Assembly: GCA_016218915.1 (NCBI GenBank)
Contig: JACRCQ010000072.1
Location: 1-64,000, forward strand
Reading direction: 5' to 3'
Origin: Deltaproteobacteria bacterium
Lineage (GTDB): Bacteria; Myxococcota_A; Polyangia; Polyangiales; Polyangiaceae
Length of the DNA stretch: 64,000 nt
The translations under genes and the position numbers were made by a program. How positions within the stretch are numbered: position 1 is the stretch's first letter; the number at the start of each line of letters is the position of its first letter. This document shows, one piece after another, positions 51,582 through 60,668 of the stretch. The notes under the pieces are model-generated. The model saw only the letters and a program-made list of their open reading frames with translations, searched no databases and was not told the DNA's origin.

Positions 51582-52202
51582 ATGAAGATCGCCTCCTGCC
51601 GCCGCTCCATTCTCCTTCTTCTCGCCATGGCTCCGGCCGGGCTGTGCATTGCCTGCTCCGACAGCTCGGAGGCGCCCGCGAGCAACCCGGTCGATGCCGC
51701 GATCGATTCGTCGGCCGAGGTCGGGACCGACGCCTTGGCCGAAGAGGCGACCAAGGATGCCGGCCCAGAGGCAGCCCCGCAGGATGCTGCGTCCGACGAG
51801 CAGGATGCTGCCGTGGACACCAGCGGCGAAGACCAGGTTGCGCAGGATGGCAACGCGGATGCCCAGGAAGCAGCTCCGGCCCAGCTTGGCGTGGTTTCGG
51901 TCGCCGAGCTCGCCATCGAGCTCCAGAGCAAGGACTTCCTGCTCATCAATGTGCACGTGCCCTATGCAGGGGAGATCCCGCAGACCGACGCGAACCTGAC
52001 CTACGAGAACGTTCCGGCGATCGAGGCCTTTGTCGGCACCAAGCTCGACACCAAGGTCGTGCTCTACTGCTACTCGAACTACATGAGCGGAATCGCCGGC
52101 AATGCGATGGTCAAGGACGGGTATACGAACGTTCGATATCTCGACGGAGGGCTGTCTGCCTGGCAAGGCGCAGGGCAGCCGGTCGAGTGGCACGATCAGT
52201 AG
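51582..52202 (+). CDS. Exported lipoprotein with a rhodanese-like domain
   Basis: A 206-residue lipoprotein: signal peptide ending in LCIAC, an Asp/Glu/Ala-rich acidic linker of about 75 residues, then a rhodanese fold (about 100-205). The segment DFLLINVHVPYAGEIP is the start of the rhodanese core, and VVLYCYSNYMSGIAGNAM is the active-site loop with the catalytic Cys. NVRYLDGGLSAWQGAG is the usual C-terminal signature. It would bind or transfer sulfane sulfur in the periplasm. Its partner is unknown. It is convergent with the kinase gene. Confidence 0.85.
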   Translation: MKIASCRRSILLLLAMAPAGLCIACSDSSEAPASNPVDAAIDSSAEVGTDALAEEATKDAGPEAAPQDAASDEQDAAVDTSGEDQVAQDGNADAQEAAPAQLGVVSVAELAIELQSKDFLLINVHVPYAGEIPQTDANLTYENVPAIEAFVGTKLDTKVVLYCYSNYMSGIAGNAMVKDGYTNVRYLDGGLSAWQGAGQPVEWHDQ

Positions 52203-52209
52203 GCGAGCA

Positions 52210-53280
52210 TCATCTCCACACCCAGATGACCCCGAGCGTGGTGGCCGCGGCGATCACGACGAACCCGACGGCCACGATCGCGACGGTCTTCCACTTCGAG
52301 GGCTTTTGCATGGGCGGAATGACCAGCGCGGCCATGTCGACCGTGGGAGCTGGCAGCGGCGCCTTGACGTCCATGTCAAGGGTGACAGGCGCGGGCCTCT
52401 GGCTGGGTCTTCCCATGACCGCGAGAAGGGCTTCGTGCACCTGCATCGCGCTGATGTAGCGACGGCTCAGGGAGAACTCCAGGCTACGGTAGAGCACAGG
52501 GAGCAGTCCGGGCACCGACGCTTGAACCTCCTCGGCGCGTTGCGGGTCAGGCACTACGAACGATCCGCCGCGGTACTTGTCGAGGAACTCCTGGAAGTCG
52601 GCTGACATCGGCAGTCCCGTGGGGTGCTTTCGGAACAGCAGCAACCAGATCAGCACACCCAGGGAGAAGACGTCGACCGCGCAGGAAGGGCCGATTTCGC
52701 CTGTGAAGAACAGCAGCTCCGGGGCCACGTAGGGGGCGCTTCCCACCAGCGAGCCGGGGGCGGTGTACGCGGTTGCGGCATTGCTCTCGAGCCCCCGGGC
52801 AATCCCGAGGTCCACGAGCACGATCGTTCCCGGGCTTCCGGTCTCCCAACCGGGACGCAGGACGACGTTGGCCATCTTGACGTCCCTGTGCACCACGCCG
52901 CGTGCGTGCAGCACGGAAAGGATCCGGGCCAGCTCGCATCCGATCAGGGCAATTTCCTTGGGGCTGAGAATCCTCTCGCGCAGCGCTTGATGCAGGGCAA
53001 TTCCCTCCACGTACTGCATCACGAAGCCGTAGACACGCTGGGTGCCATCCTCGATCACGCCGATGCCGGCCGGCAGCCCGGGGTCCGAGAAGGTCAGGAG
53101 CAGCCTCGATTCCCGGCGCAGCCTGGCGAGCTCGATGGCACCCCAGGTTCCGGGAGGCAGGACCTTGATCGCGACCTTGACCCCGTTGCGGGTATCGGTT
53201 GCCAGCCACACCGAGCCCTGCCCGCCACTTCCGAGCGGGTTGAGGAACTCATAGGGGCCGACGCGCAGGTTCTCCTTCAT
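52210..53280 (-). CDS. Membrane-anchored Ser/Thr protein kinase
   Basis: A 356-residue Hanks-type kinase. The frame is open far upstream, but the domain begins at ATG 53280. Glycine-rich loop GSGGQGSVW (17-25), catalytic Lys K39 in VAIKVL, E57, HRDVKMANV (131-139) and DLGIA (157-161, Leu for the usual Phe of DFG), then APELL. The activation loop is Thr-rich. One membrane helix (about 331-351) sits at the C-terminus with only a few residues beyond, so there is no extracellular sensor domain. It can phosphorylate targets recognised by FHA proteins such as the one at 27848. It is divergent from the sigma-factor gene. Confidence 0.88.
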   Translation of the reverse strand: MKENLRVGPYEFLNPLGSGGQGSVWLATDTRNGVKVAIKVLPPGTWGAIELARLRRESRLLLTFSDPGLPAGIGVIEDGTQRVYGFVMQYVEGIALHQALRERILSPKEIALIGCELARILSVLHARGVVHRDVKMANVVLRPGWETGSPGTIVLVDLGIARGLESNAATAYTAPGSLVGSAPYVAPELLFFTGEIGPSCAVDVFSLGVLIWLLLFRKHPTGLPMSADFQEFLDKYRGGSFVVPDPQRAEEVQASVPGLLPVLYRSLEFSLSRRYISAMQVHEALLAVMGRPSQRPAPVTLDMDVKAPLPAPTVDMAALVIPPMQKPSKWKTVAIVAVGFVVIAAATTLGVIWVWR

Positions 53281-53376
53281 GCAGATGCCGGATTCGACAG
53301 GCAACCGGGTGACAGAACCGCCATCCTTGCCGTCCTGGAAACGTAGCGGCAAGGTCGTGCTGCTCCAAGGACGATT

Positions 53377-54024
53377 GTGGAAGCCCTGCTCCAAAAGGTC
53401 GTGAACGGCGACGCCGCCTCGTGGCAAGCGCTCTGGGAAGCTGTTCAGCCTTCGGTCTGGGCGATTACCGGCAAGTGGCAGATCACCGGTCCGATCGCCA
53501 GGCGCGAGGACGATCGGCGGAACATCGTGCTCCAGGTCATGGATCGGCTGCGCGCGGATGACTTCCGTCGCATCCGCTGCTTCCTGGAGTCGACTCGTAC
53601 GCGGCAGCCTGGGTCGTCGTTTCGCACCTGGCTCGCCACGGTCACTGCGCGCGTGGCGATTGACTACGTGCGCGCGCACCCGGAATACCTGGACCGCCGA
53701 GCACATGGTGCCGGCGAGCGCTGGGTACGGGTGGTGTCCGCGTCCGAGTTCCCGCAGGACCTTGACGGCCCGAGCCCGCACGACGTCGCGACGGCCGCCG
53801 AGCTGCTCGACAGCGCGCGGCGCGTGCTCCGGGCCGAGCAGCTCACAGCGTTGTGCCTTTGGCTGCAGGGCGATGACGAAGCCGGGATCTCGAAGGCGCT
53901 GGAGCTGGGCGAGCCGGCAGACGGGCGGCGGCTGCTTCGCTCTGCGCTCAAGCGTCTGCGCGACCGATATGCAGCCCCGGTGGCTGACGCCGACTCCGTG
54001 GCCGATGGGGAGAAGATCGCATGA
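53377..54024 (+). CDS. ECF-like RNA polymerase sigma factor
   Basis: A 215-residue protein from a GTG start with an aagga site six bases upstream. The region 2-like part carries DDRRNIVLQVMDRLRADDFR and SSFRTWLATVTARVAIDYVR, the usual 2.1-2.4 layout. The region 4-like part is at about 140-195 (LCLWLQGDDEAGISKALELG). The HTH of region 4 is less regular than in typical ECF factors. The gene ends in ATGA shared with the next gene, a zinc-motif membrane protein, which fits a sigma/anti-sigma pair. The kinase on the other side is divergent. Confidence 0.72.
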   Translation: MEALLQKVVNGDAASWQALWEAVQPSVWAITGKWQITGPIARREDDRRNIVLQVMDRLRADDFRRIRCFLESTRTRQPGSSFRTWLATVTARVAIDYVRAHPEYLDRRAHGAGERWVRVVSASEFPQDLDGPSPHDVATAAELLDSARRVLRAEQLTALCLWLQGDDEAGISKALELGEPADGRRLLRSALKRLRDRYAAPVADADSVADGEKIA

Positions 54025-55082
54025 GCGGGTGTCCGGAAGTCGACGTGTGGATCGATGGATTGCCGGGCAAGGGCAGCGACCACGAAGCGTCGTGCGCCGC
54101 ATGCCGGTCGTTGTCGAGCCTCTGCAGGGTGCGCCGCGTGGCGTCCGAAGCGCCTAGGGCTGACGAGCAGTGCGCGCGATTCGAGCCGTATGTGGGCGCG
54201 ATGATCGACGGCACGATGCAGGCGAGCGAGGTGCCGGGGTTGTGCGAGCACCTGGCGCAATGCGCGTCGTGCAGCGACATTGCTGCGAGCCTGACCATGC
54301 TGCAGGCACAGTGGGGCGACGTCCCGGATCCGCGCCTGGTGCTCCGCGGTCGGGAGCGCAATCTCGCGCCGCGAACGCAGCCGGCGAGAGGGCTGGGTCG
54401 CGCAGCTTCGGCACGTCTGCGGGCCGGTCTGCAAGTCGGATTGCTGGTGGGTGGTGCGCTGGCGCTGGGGGTCTGGCTCGGACATCGTGCGTCGACGCGC
54501 ACGGCTGTCGTGGTGGCCAGCGCCCCTTCGTCGAGCGCTGCGGGCTCCGCACCCAGCCAGCCTCCGCCGGAGTCGGCATCCGTCGCAGTCCTTCCGGCGG
54601 CGCCGTCCCAGGAGCCAGCCTCGTCGTCGCGCCCCCCGCCTCTCGCAGCCTCGGGCAAGGGATACGTGTCAATCCAGTGTCAGCCGTCGTGCGAGTCCGT
54701 GCTCATCGATGGCGTGAACGCAGGCCCTTCCCCGGTGATTCGACGGGAGGTGGCAGCGGGCGAGCGGCGCATCACGCTCCATCGCGGAACCGTGTCACGC
54801 GACCGTGTGCTCAAGGTCAAAGCGGGTGAGACAATCCGTCTGAGCGTGAAGATGGACGAAGAAGCCGCCGCAGAATCGGGGTATCTCACGGTCGTGTGCT
54901 CGCCGTTTTGCGACGAAGTGCTCGTGGACGGCAGGAGCGTGGGACCCTCGCCCGTGGTCCACGTTCCAGTGCCGGCAGGAGTCCACACGGTGACGCTCAA
55001 GCGGAGCGGGGTGGTCAAGACGCTTTCGGCAACGATCAGGAGCGGCGAGGTCACGTCATGGCGGGTATCGATGGCGCCGTGA
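54021..55082 (+). CDS. Anti-sigma-like membrane protein with two HxxxCxxC motifs and PEGA repeats
   Basis: A 353-residue protein overlapping the sigma gene by four bases. The cytoplasmic part has two ZAS-type zinc motifs, H21-x3-C25-x2-C28 and H77-x3-C81-x2-C84. One is usual; the duplication is unusual. A membrane helix at 136-155 is followed by a Pro/Ser/Ala-rich linker, then two PEGA-like beta repeats in the periplasm (SVLIDGVNAGPSPVIRREVA and EVLVDGRSVGPSPVVHVPVP). The zinc part would hold the sigma factor until an envelope signal reaches the PEGA part. It lies two bases from the stop of the convergent peptidase gene. Confidence 0.8.
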   Translation: MSGCPEVDVWIDGLPGKGSDHEASCAACRSLSSLCRVRRVASEAPRADEQCARFEPYVGAMIDGTMQASEVPGLCEHLAQCASCSDIAASLTMLQAQWGDVPDPRLVLRGRERNLAPRTQPARGLGRAASARLRAGLQVGLLVGGALALGVWLGHRASTRTAVVVASAPSSSAAGSAPSQPPPESASVAVLPAAPSQEPASSSRPPPLAASGKGYVSIQCQPSCESVLIDGVNAGPSPVIRREVAAGERRITLHRGTVSRDRVLKVKAGETIRLSVKMDEEAAAESGYLTVVCSPFCDEVLVDGRSVGPSPVVHVPVPAGVHTVTLKRSGVVKTLSATIRSGEVTSWRVSMAP

Positions 55083-55083
55083 C

Positions 55084-58053
55084 TCAATACGGCGCAGAGA
55101 TGACCATGTACTTCTGCCCGCCTTCTTCCGCATACTGCCCGAATCCCTTGGCGTAGCCGAATCGCACGTTGATCGTGGTGTAGTACCCGATCTGCAGCTC
55201 GGTCCACAGCTCCGCGCCCACGCCCGTGTGGAACTGCCCATGCCAATTCTGCGCGCGCATCGTGTCGAACGAGCCGCCGTAGTCCAGGAACAAGTTCCCA
55301 TTCACCCGCTGCAGGAACACCGGGAGGGTGGACGGGCCATGGTCCACGGTGATGATCGGGAACCGGTACTCGACGTTGTACAGGTGATACTGGCTGCCGA
55401 TGAAGCTGACCGGCTTGTAGCCGCGCAGCACGTAGCTTCCCTGGAATACCTGATAGCGGATCGCCTGCATCAGGTCCGTATCGGTGAAACCTCCAACATA
55501 GTACAAGCCGCGACGTGGATAGTCACCGGTAGCGGCGGCGCCGGCACCGTGGATTGCCACGGTGTGGCTGGCTCCCCAGGGCATTGGAACGTAGAGATTG
55601 CCGTTCCAGCCGACCGCGTACACGCTCCACTGGCTCGCCGTGTACTGGTCTCCCACGTCGGCGCTCGCCCCCAGGCTGAATCCCCGGCTCGGACCCACGC
55701 CGCGTACCGTGTATTCGACGTTCGAGTAGGCCCATCCGCCGTGCACGACCCCGATGAACCCGCGTGGAGGGTCGTAGCCGACTTGCGCATACGGATCGAG
55801 CTTGCTCCCTACGGGCAGCTGCCCGGTGAAGCGCGCTACCGAGTAGTTGAGCGCCCAGGTCTGCGCGTCGAACGGGGTTGCCTTGGTATAGGAGACCCCG
55901 TTGCTCAGCCCGACGGTGTTCTCCAGCCACAAGGGCTCGGTGTCGCTGAAGCGGTAGTCCTTGCGTGGGGACAGCGCGCGAAAAAGGGTCGAGGTGAAGT
56001 TGAAGGGAAGACGGTAGTAGCCATAGGAGATCCCGGCGTAGGGGACACCCTCGGTGGTCTCCACGGCGACGGCAGCCGCCAGCCCATGGTGCAGGAGCGC
56101 ATCCTGCGCGGTCGTGCGAATGGTGAGCGCTTGTCCCCAGGTTCCGGGCCCGTACTCGAACTGCCAGGCGCGCGGGCGGAACGAAGGCAGCGGATTGTAT
56201 GGGACGGTCTCGTACTGCCGGTGTGGAGGCCCTGGGGGCACGTCGGGACGCGTGTTCACGTAGGGCAGGGCCGGCAGGAAGCTCGCGGGGTCGAACGGCA
56301 TCGAGAACAGATCGAAGCCCCAGGTCGTGTAGCCCACGTACACCAGCGTGCTTCCGTCCGGCGAGACCACGGGCTGGTAGGCGCCCGTTCTCACGTTCGT
56401 CACCTGCCAGAGCTTTCCGTTCGCAAGCTCGAAGGCATAGATGTTCGCGATCCCCGTCCGATCCGAGCTGAACAGCAGGTATCGGCCGTCCGGCGTGAAG
56501 CTCGGCTGCGCGTCAAAGGCCCGATCGTGCATCAGCTCGCGGAAACGTCCGGTTGCCACGTCCACGATGCGGATGTCCCTGTATCCGCCGCGCGTCCAGG
56601 CGCTGTAGGCGACCTGGGTTCCATCCGGCGAAAACCTCGGGGTGTACGCCTGATCGAAGCGTGCGCTGCCCACCAGCACCCGCTCTGCGTCCAGGCCCCC
56701 TTCCGCCGTGAGATTCGCCACCTCGAGCACCGTGGTTCCGCGGTGATTGACCGTGAACGTGATATGCCTTCCATCCGGGCTCACGTCCGGGTCCTGGGTT
56801 CGGTGACCCCAGGTCAGCCGTTGGCGCTCCGGCTCGAGCCCTGAAGGGGCACGTGTGCGAGGCGGAAGCCGCACGATGTCGTTGTAGGAGTAGACGCGGC
56901 GGTGGATCTCGGAGGAGTTGAAGAACAGGCTGCCGTCCGGCGCAAAGGAGGCGGAGCCGTTGCCCGAAACCCGCGCGACCAGCTGCGAGCTGCCCGAGCG
57001 CACATGGGTCGGATCCTCGAGGATCGATCGGTAGAATCCCGCCCGTCCGTCGGTGGGTTGCCGGTAGTACAGCAGCTCTGCCCAGCCGTCCGATGTGCGC
57101 GCACTTCGAGGGAAGAACCTCGGGCGTCCGACCCACTGCCCGTAGCTCGTCAGCTGCACGCCTTCGCGCAGCCCCCGCGCCTGCGCCGGCGCCAGCTGCT
57201 CCGCATAGTGCTTTCGCAGGTAGGTCAGCCAGCCTGCGTACAGCTCCTCGTAGGTCTTGCCGGTCGCGCGGCGGACGATGCGGTTGATGCCGTACGGGAA
57301 GACCTCGTCGCTGGTGTCGGTCGTGATCGCCGTGATCACGTCGAAGCCATAGGTGTCGGTGATCCACCCCAGGAACCGCGAGCCGTACAAGTACCAGATG
57401 TTCCCCTGGGGCCAGCGGCGCGTGTAGTTCGACATCTGGTCGAGGGGCACGATGCGATCCGCGAGCACGTCGGCACGCAGGTACATGTCGAACATGCTAG
57501 AGCGCATGCGGCCTGCGGAGCTGTGCCGCGATTCGTTGAGCGTGGCGACCCCTTCGAGGATCCACCGCGGCTGCGCCTGGTTCGGCACCAACGTCTTGCC
57601 GAGCACGGCGTTGATGATCGCAGGCACACCCCGGACGTGGTCCGTCTGCAGGATGTGCGTGTACTCGTGGGACACCAGGTTCAGCTGCCAGTCGTCGTTG
57701 TCCCCCAGCGGCGACATGTCGTCCGGCGCCGTGATGTACAGACGCAGCGTGTTGTAGGGAATTGCCGTGGCCGACCCGTTCGCGTCATCGGTGTCGTCGG
57801 TCAGCACCACCTCGGTGACCTCGCGCGGCGACCAGCCCATCTCCCGCGCCATGCCCTGGTGCAGATTCTCGATCAAGTCGGCCACGCGCTGCGCGATCGA
57901 GTCGCAGCCCTTGTAGTAGTGCACGCGCGCGTGCGGAGTGCGGATCGTCCACCACTGCAGGTAGGGGTCGCCTTCGGCGCGCGACGGCAGGGCAATCAGG
58001 CTGAGGGCGAGCCCGACCAGGACCGCGAGCAGACGCTGGCACCTTGGTGACAC
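55084..58053 (-). CDS. Secreted metallopeptidase / beta-propeller / surface-antigen barrel fusion
   Basis: A 989-residue protein starting with GTG 58053, five bases after the start of the PilZ gene stop. The signal peptide is about 26 residues. Residues 35-320 are a gluzincin peptidase MA-like domain with H129-E-Y-T-H133 and E167. Residues 340-600 hold TolB/PD40-type propeller blades (DPDVSPDGRHITFT, TPRFSPDGTQVAYS, QPSFTPDGRYLLFS, QPVVSPDGSTLVYV). Residues 640-989 are a beta-barrel like the Omp85/surface-antigen C-terminus (YNVEYRFPIITVD, then NGNLFLDYGGSF). It appears to be an outer-membrane-anchored protease with its own propeller. The cleaved substrate is unknown. Confidence 0.82.
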   Translation of the reverse strand: MSPRCQRLLAVLVGLALSLIALPSRAEGDPYLQWWTIRTPHARVHYYKGCDSIAQRVADLIENLHQGMAREMGWSPREVTEVVLTDDTDDANGSATAIPYNTLRLYITAPDDMSPLGDNDDWQLNLVSHEYTHILQTDHVRGVPAIINAVLGKTLVPNQAQPRWILEGVATLNESRHSSAGRMRSSMFDMYLRADVLADRIVPLDQMSNYTRRWPQGNIWYLYGSRFLGWITDTYGFDVITAITTDTSDEVFPYGINRIVRRATGKTYEELYAGWLTYLRKHYAEQLAPAQARGLREGVQLTSYGQWVGRPRFFPRSARTSDGWAELLYYRQPTDGRAGFYRSILEDPTHVRSGSSQLVARVSGNGSASFAPDGSLFFNSSEIHRRVYSYNDIVRLPPRTRAPSGLEPERQRLTWGHRTQDPDVSPDGRHITFTVNHRGTTVLEVANLTAEGGLDAERVLVGSARFDQAYTPRFSPDGTQVAYSAWTRGGYRDIRIVDVATGRFRELMHDRAFDAQPSFTPDGRYLLFSSDRTGIANIYAFELANGKLWQVTNVRTGAYQPVVSPDGSTLVYVGYTTWGFDLFSMPFDPASFLPALPYVNTRPDVPPGPPHRQYETVPYNPLPSFRPRAWQFEYGPGTWGQALTIRTTAQDALLHHGLAAAVAVETTEGVPYAGISYGYYRLPFNFTSTLFRALSPRKDYRFSDTEPLWLENTVGLSNGVSYTKATPFDAQTWALNYSVARFTGQLPVGSKLDPYAQVGYDPPRGFIGVVHGGWAYSNVEYTVRGVGPSRGFSLGASADVGDQYTASQWSVYAVGWNGNLYVPMPWGASHTVAIHGAGAAATGDYPRRGLYYVGGFTDTDLMQAIRYQVFQGSYVLRGYKPVSFIGSQYHLYNVEYRFPIITVDHGPSTLPVFLQRVNGNLFLDYGGSFDTMRAQNWHGQFHTGVGAELWTELQIGYYTTINVRFGYAKGFGQYAEEGGQKYMVISAPY

Positions 58054-58057
58054 GAAC

Positions 58058-59191
58058 TCACAGATCGTCGTGGAAAATCGGCTCCCGGTTGCGCACGTAC
58101 CGGTACACGAGGTTGCGCGCCTCTGGCGAGATCTTGGTGAACTGCAGGCCGAAGCCGGGCGGCGAGATGTCCGAGGCCATCGACTCGCGTGCCTCGCGCG
58201 TCCATCGCACCACCCCGATCGCCTCGAATTCGTAGCCACCCGGCAGCGTCACGTGCACCTTCAACGTCTGGCCAATCTGCGGGATGTTGTAGGTCGAGAT
58301 GAAGATGCCGCCAAAGTCGACGACGTCGTTGCCGCTCAGGCCCTTGTAGAAGTTGCTCACGCTGTGGGTGCCCAGCTCGGCCTCCACGGTCGGCACCTTC
58401 TCGTTCTTGATCTCGTCGGGCGTGGGAGGACGCTGCGAGGCGATCGGAGCAGCACCGCGTGAGACGGGCTGTTGAATGACTTGGGGCGGAGGCTGCTGCG
58501 CGGGCTGAACCGGATGCTGCGGCGAGGCCATGGTGGACGGCGACCAGGGGGGCGCCTGGTGCGCAGGCTGCTGGGGAGCAGCAAAGGGCGCTGGCTGCGG
58601 CGGCGCGTAGGGCTGAGCCGCGGGCTGCTGTTGTTGAGGCGGCGCGTACGGCTGCTGCGGAGGCACGTACGGTTGCGGCGCTGGCTGCGCGAAAGCGGGC
58701 GCAGGGGGCGGCGCGTAGGGCTGAGGCGCGGCCTGCGGTGCGAACTGCGCAGGCTGCGCTACCGGGGGCGGTGCATACGGCGCGGGTTGCGCTGCTACGA
58801 CCGGTGCCGCAGGCGGTGCGTAGGGCTGCGCCGCGGGTGCTGCCGCTGCGGGTTGCGGAGGCGGTCCGTACTTCGCGGCCTTGGTCAGGCTGAAGACCAT
58901 TCCCAGCGAGCCCGCGATCATCTCGAGCACCGCGTTCAGACGCGGGTCGGTCGCCGCCTGGGTCTGCAGGATCCCCAACGCCTGCCGCACGGCATCGAGC
59001 GCCTGGGGCGCAGCGGCTGCGAGCTCTCCTCCCCCACTCTTTTCGATGCGGTGCAGTGCTCCCATGGCCATCGCGATGGGCTCTGCTGCTTGCAGGTAGT
59101 TCGCGGAGACGTTGGGATCGGCCTGCAGCGCGTTCAAGCCCTTTGCCAGGTTCTCGCGAGCAGTTCGTGCGGTACTGATGATCTCGGACAT
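58058..59191 (-). CDS. PilZ-domain protein with a long Pro/Ala/Gln linker
   Basis: A 377-residue protein: a helical N-terminal domain (1-110), a low-complexity linker of about 140 residues (repeated AQPYAPP and AQPAPYAPP units), and a C-terminal PilZ-like domain (about 280-377) with VVDFGGIFISTYNIPQIGQT taking the place of the NxSxGG signature. The Arg pair normally before it is not clear (the segment reads SQRPPTPDEIKNEKVPTVEA), so c-di-GMP binding is uncertain. It resembles the myxobacterial PilZ paralogues. It is immediately upstream of the peptidase-barrel gene and probably cotranscribed, so it may regulate that export or surface function. Confidence 0.78.
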   Translation of the reverse strand: MSEIISTARTARENLAKGLNALQADPNVSANYLQAAEPIAMAMGALHRIEKSGGGELAAAAPQALDAVRQALGILQTQAATDPRLNAVLEMIAGSLGMVFSLTKAAKYGPPPQPAAAAPAAQPYAPPAAPVVAAQPAPYAPPPVAQPAQFAPQAAPQPYAPPPAPAFAQPAPQPYVPPQQPYAPPQQQQPAAQPYAPPQPAPFAAPQQPAHQAPPWSPSTMASPQHPVQPAQQPPPQVIQQPVSRGAAPIASQRPPTPDEIKNEKVPTVEAELGTHSVSNFYKGLSGNDVVDFGGIFISTYNIPQIGQTLKVHVTLPGGYEFEAIGVVRWTREARESMASDISPPGFGLQFTKISPEARNLVYRYVRNREPIFHDDL

Positions 59192-59218
59192 GAAGTCACT
59201 CCCGGCCCTACGTTAGCA

Positions 59219-60103
59219 TCATTTTTCCCTCGCTCGTGCCACCAGCATCGCGAGGTCGCTTCCTGTGATCGTTTGATTCCCTACCTCGGCCTCGAGCAAG
59301 GCTACCCCGTTGTCGCCCGCCTTGACCACTGCAAGCCCGTGCACCATTGCCGCTTCTCCAGGGAGCAGGACCTGAGGCACGTCGCGGTGCACCGAGGCCT
59401 TGAGCACTACGATTTCCGTCTCTCCGACCCACGCCAGGGCACCAGGGCATGGCGCCAGCGCCCGAATCCGGCGTACCAGCGCCTCCGCCGGCCGGTCCCA
59501 AACAAGCACCCGGCTATCCTCATCCGGCTGCGGTGCCAAGGTCGCCTCCTGCTCGTCTTGCGCCTCGCCCTCGAGAGGATCGCCGTTCGACGCCCTCTGT
59601 ACGACCTGCCTCAACAAAGCCAGGGAGGGGCGATCCAGGGCGCGAGCCAGGTCCCAGGCGTTCCAATCCGGCTCGATCCGAAGCGCCCTGCGGCCGAGGA
59701 TGGCTCCGGTGTCGTATTCGCGCTCGATGCGGTGCGCCGTGACCCCTGTCTCCTCGTCGCCTGCGTTGATCGCAGCGAAGAAGGGGTCTGGGCCCCGGTG
59801 CCTGGGCAGCAGCGATGGGTGCACCCCTATGCCGCCGAGCCGACAGGTCTGGCACAGCTCGATCGGAATGCGCCGGGTGAAGAACCAGCTGACGAGCAGG
59901 TCGGCGCGCAGCTCCAGCGCCAGGGCCACGAATGCCTCCCACTGCTCTTGCGGATCGATCAATACCCGGGCGTTGCCCAGGGTGCGCCGAAGCCGCCGCT
60001 CGCCCAGGGTCAGCCCGCTTCGCAGCCCGGCCAGAACCACTTCGTGCCCATCCGCAACGAGCAGCAACGCAGCAAGCGGCAATCCTAGAAACACGATGCG
60101 CAT
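59219..60103 (-). CDS. Methionyl-tRNA formyltransferase-like protein
   Basis: A 294-residue formyltransferase-family protein starting at ATG 60103. The signature HPSLLPRHRGPDPFFAAIN is present (H95). D131 of REYDTGAIL matches the catalytic Asp. The first catalytic residue, Asn in the NxH motif of Fmt and ArnA, is Gly93 here (GIGVHPS). The C-terminal 120 residues match the Fmt C-terminal domain only loosely. It could act on a sugar nucleotide or amino group other than Met-tRNA, or have lost activity. The neighbours (PilZ, zinc ribbon) give no pathway. Confidence 0.75.
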   Translation of the reverse strand: MRIVFLGLPLAALLLVADGHEVVLAGLRSGLTLGERRLRRTLGNARVLIDPQEQWEAFVALALELRADLLVSWFFTRRIPIELCQTCRLGGIGVHPSLLPRHRGPDPFFAAINAGDEETGVTAHRIEREYDTGAILGRRALRIEPDWNAWDLARALDRPSLALLRQVVQRASNGDPLEGEAQDEQEATLAPQPDEDSRVLVWDRPAEALVRRIRALAPCPGALAWVGETEIVVLKASVHRDVPQVLLPGEAAMVHGLAVVKAGDNGVALLEAEVGNQTITGSDLAMLVARAREK

Positions 60104-60228
60104 TGGGATGGCCTCGAAGGAGGCGAAGGATAGCACTGCCTGCGGCAAGGGCTGACATCAGCGCGCAAGACAAGCTAGGCTGCGCCACCCACAAGGGCCA
60201 CGAAGGCTCAACCGAATCGAGGAGACGC

Positions 60229-60444
60229 ATGCCTGCCTACACGATCGATGACACGCGCGCCAAGCGACCCTTGACCTGTGACGTCTGCACGAAGCCGGTC
60301 GAGCCGACCTCGCTGGTGCGTGTCTGCAAACGTTGCGGGCGTGTGCGACACGAGGCGTGCGCCACCTCGCCCTGCCCGAACTGCCAGGGGGAAGTCCAGC
60401 GACCGGCCCGCTTCGGCGGCGCCAAGCTGATGCGCTACCTCTGA
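60229..60444 (+). CDS. Small zinc-ribbon/RING-like protein
   Basis: A 71-residue protein with a strong gaggaga site before ATG 60229; the open frame upstream is non-coding. The Cys/His spacing CDVC-x13-CKRC-GRVRHEAC then CPNC gives two zinc sites with a RING/PHD-like cross-brace spacing. No membrane segment. Small treble-clef proteins like this mediate protein or nucleic-acid contacts. It is monocistronic with a 224-bp gap before ftsE. The function is unknown. Confidence 0.75.
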   Translation: MPAYTIDDTRAKRPLTCDVCTKPVEPTSLVRVCKRCGRVRHEACATSPCPNCQGEVQRPARFGGAKLMRYL

Positions 60445-60668
60445 GCGGGAGGCTACAGGCTACAGGATCGGATCGAATGCCGAAGCCTGCGTCCGAGCTC
60501 GAGCTCGGCGCGACCGCACGGCCGCGGGTCGTCATGGAGCCGCGACCGTCGTGGAGCGAGCCGTCCATGGATCAGGGCTGCTGAATCCCGCAGCCTGAAC
60601 CCGTCCAAGAGCCGAAATTCTCTGCCGAAAACTTGGTCGTCGTCCAAACGCGCTGATAGGGCATCCGT

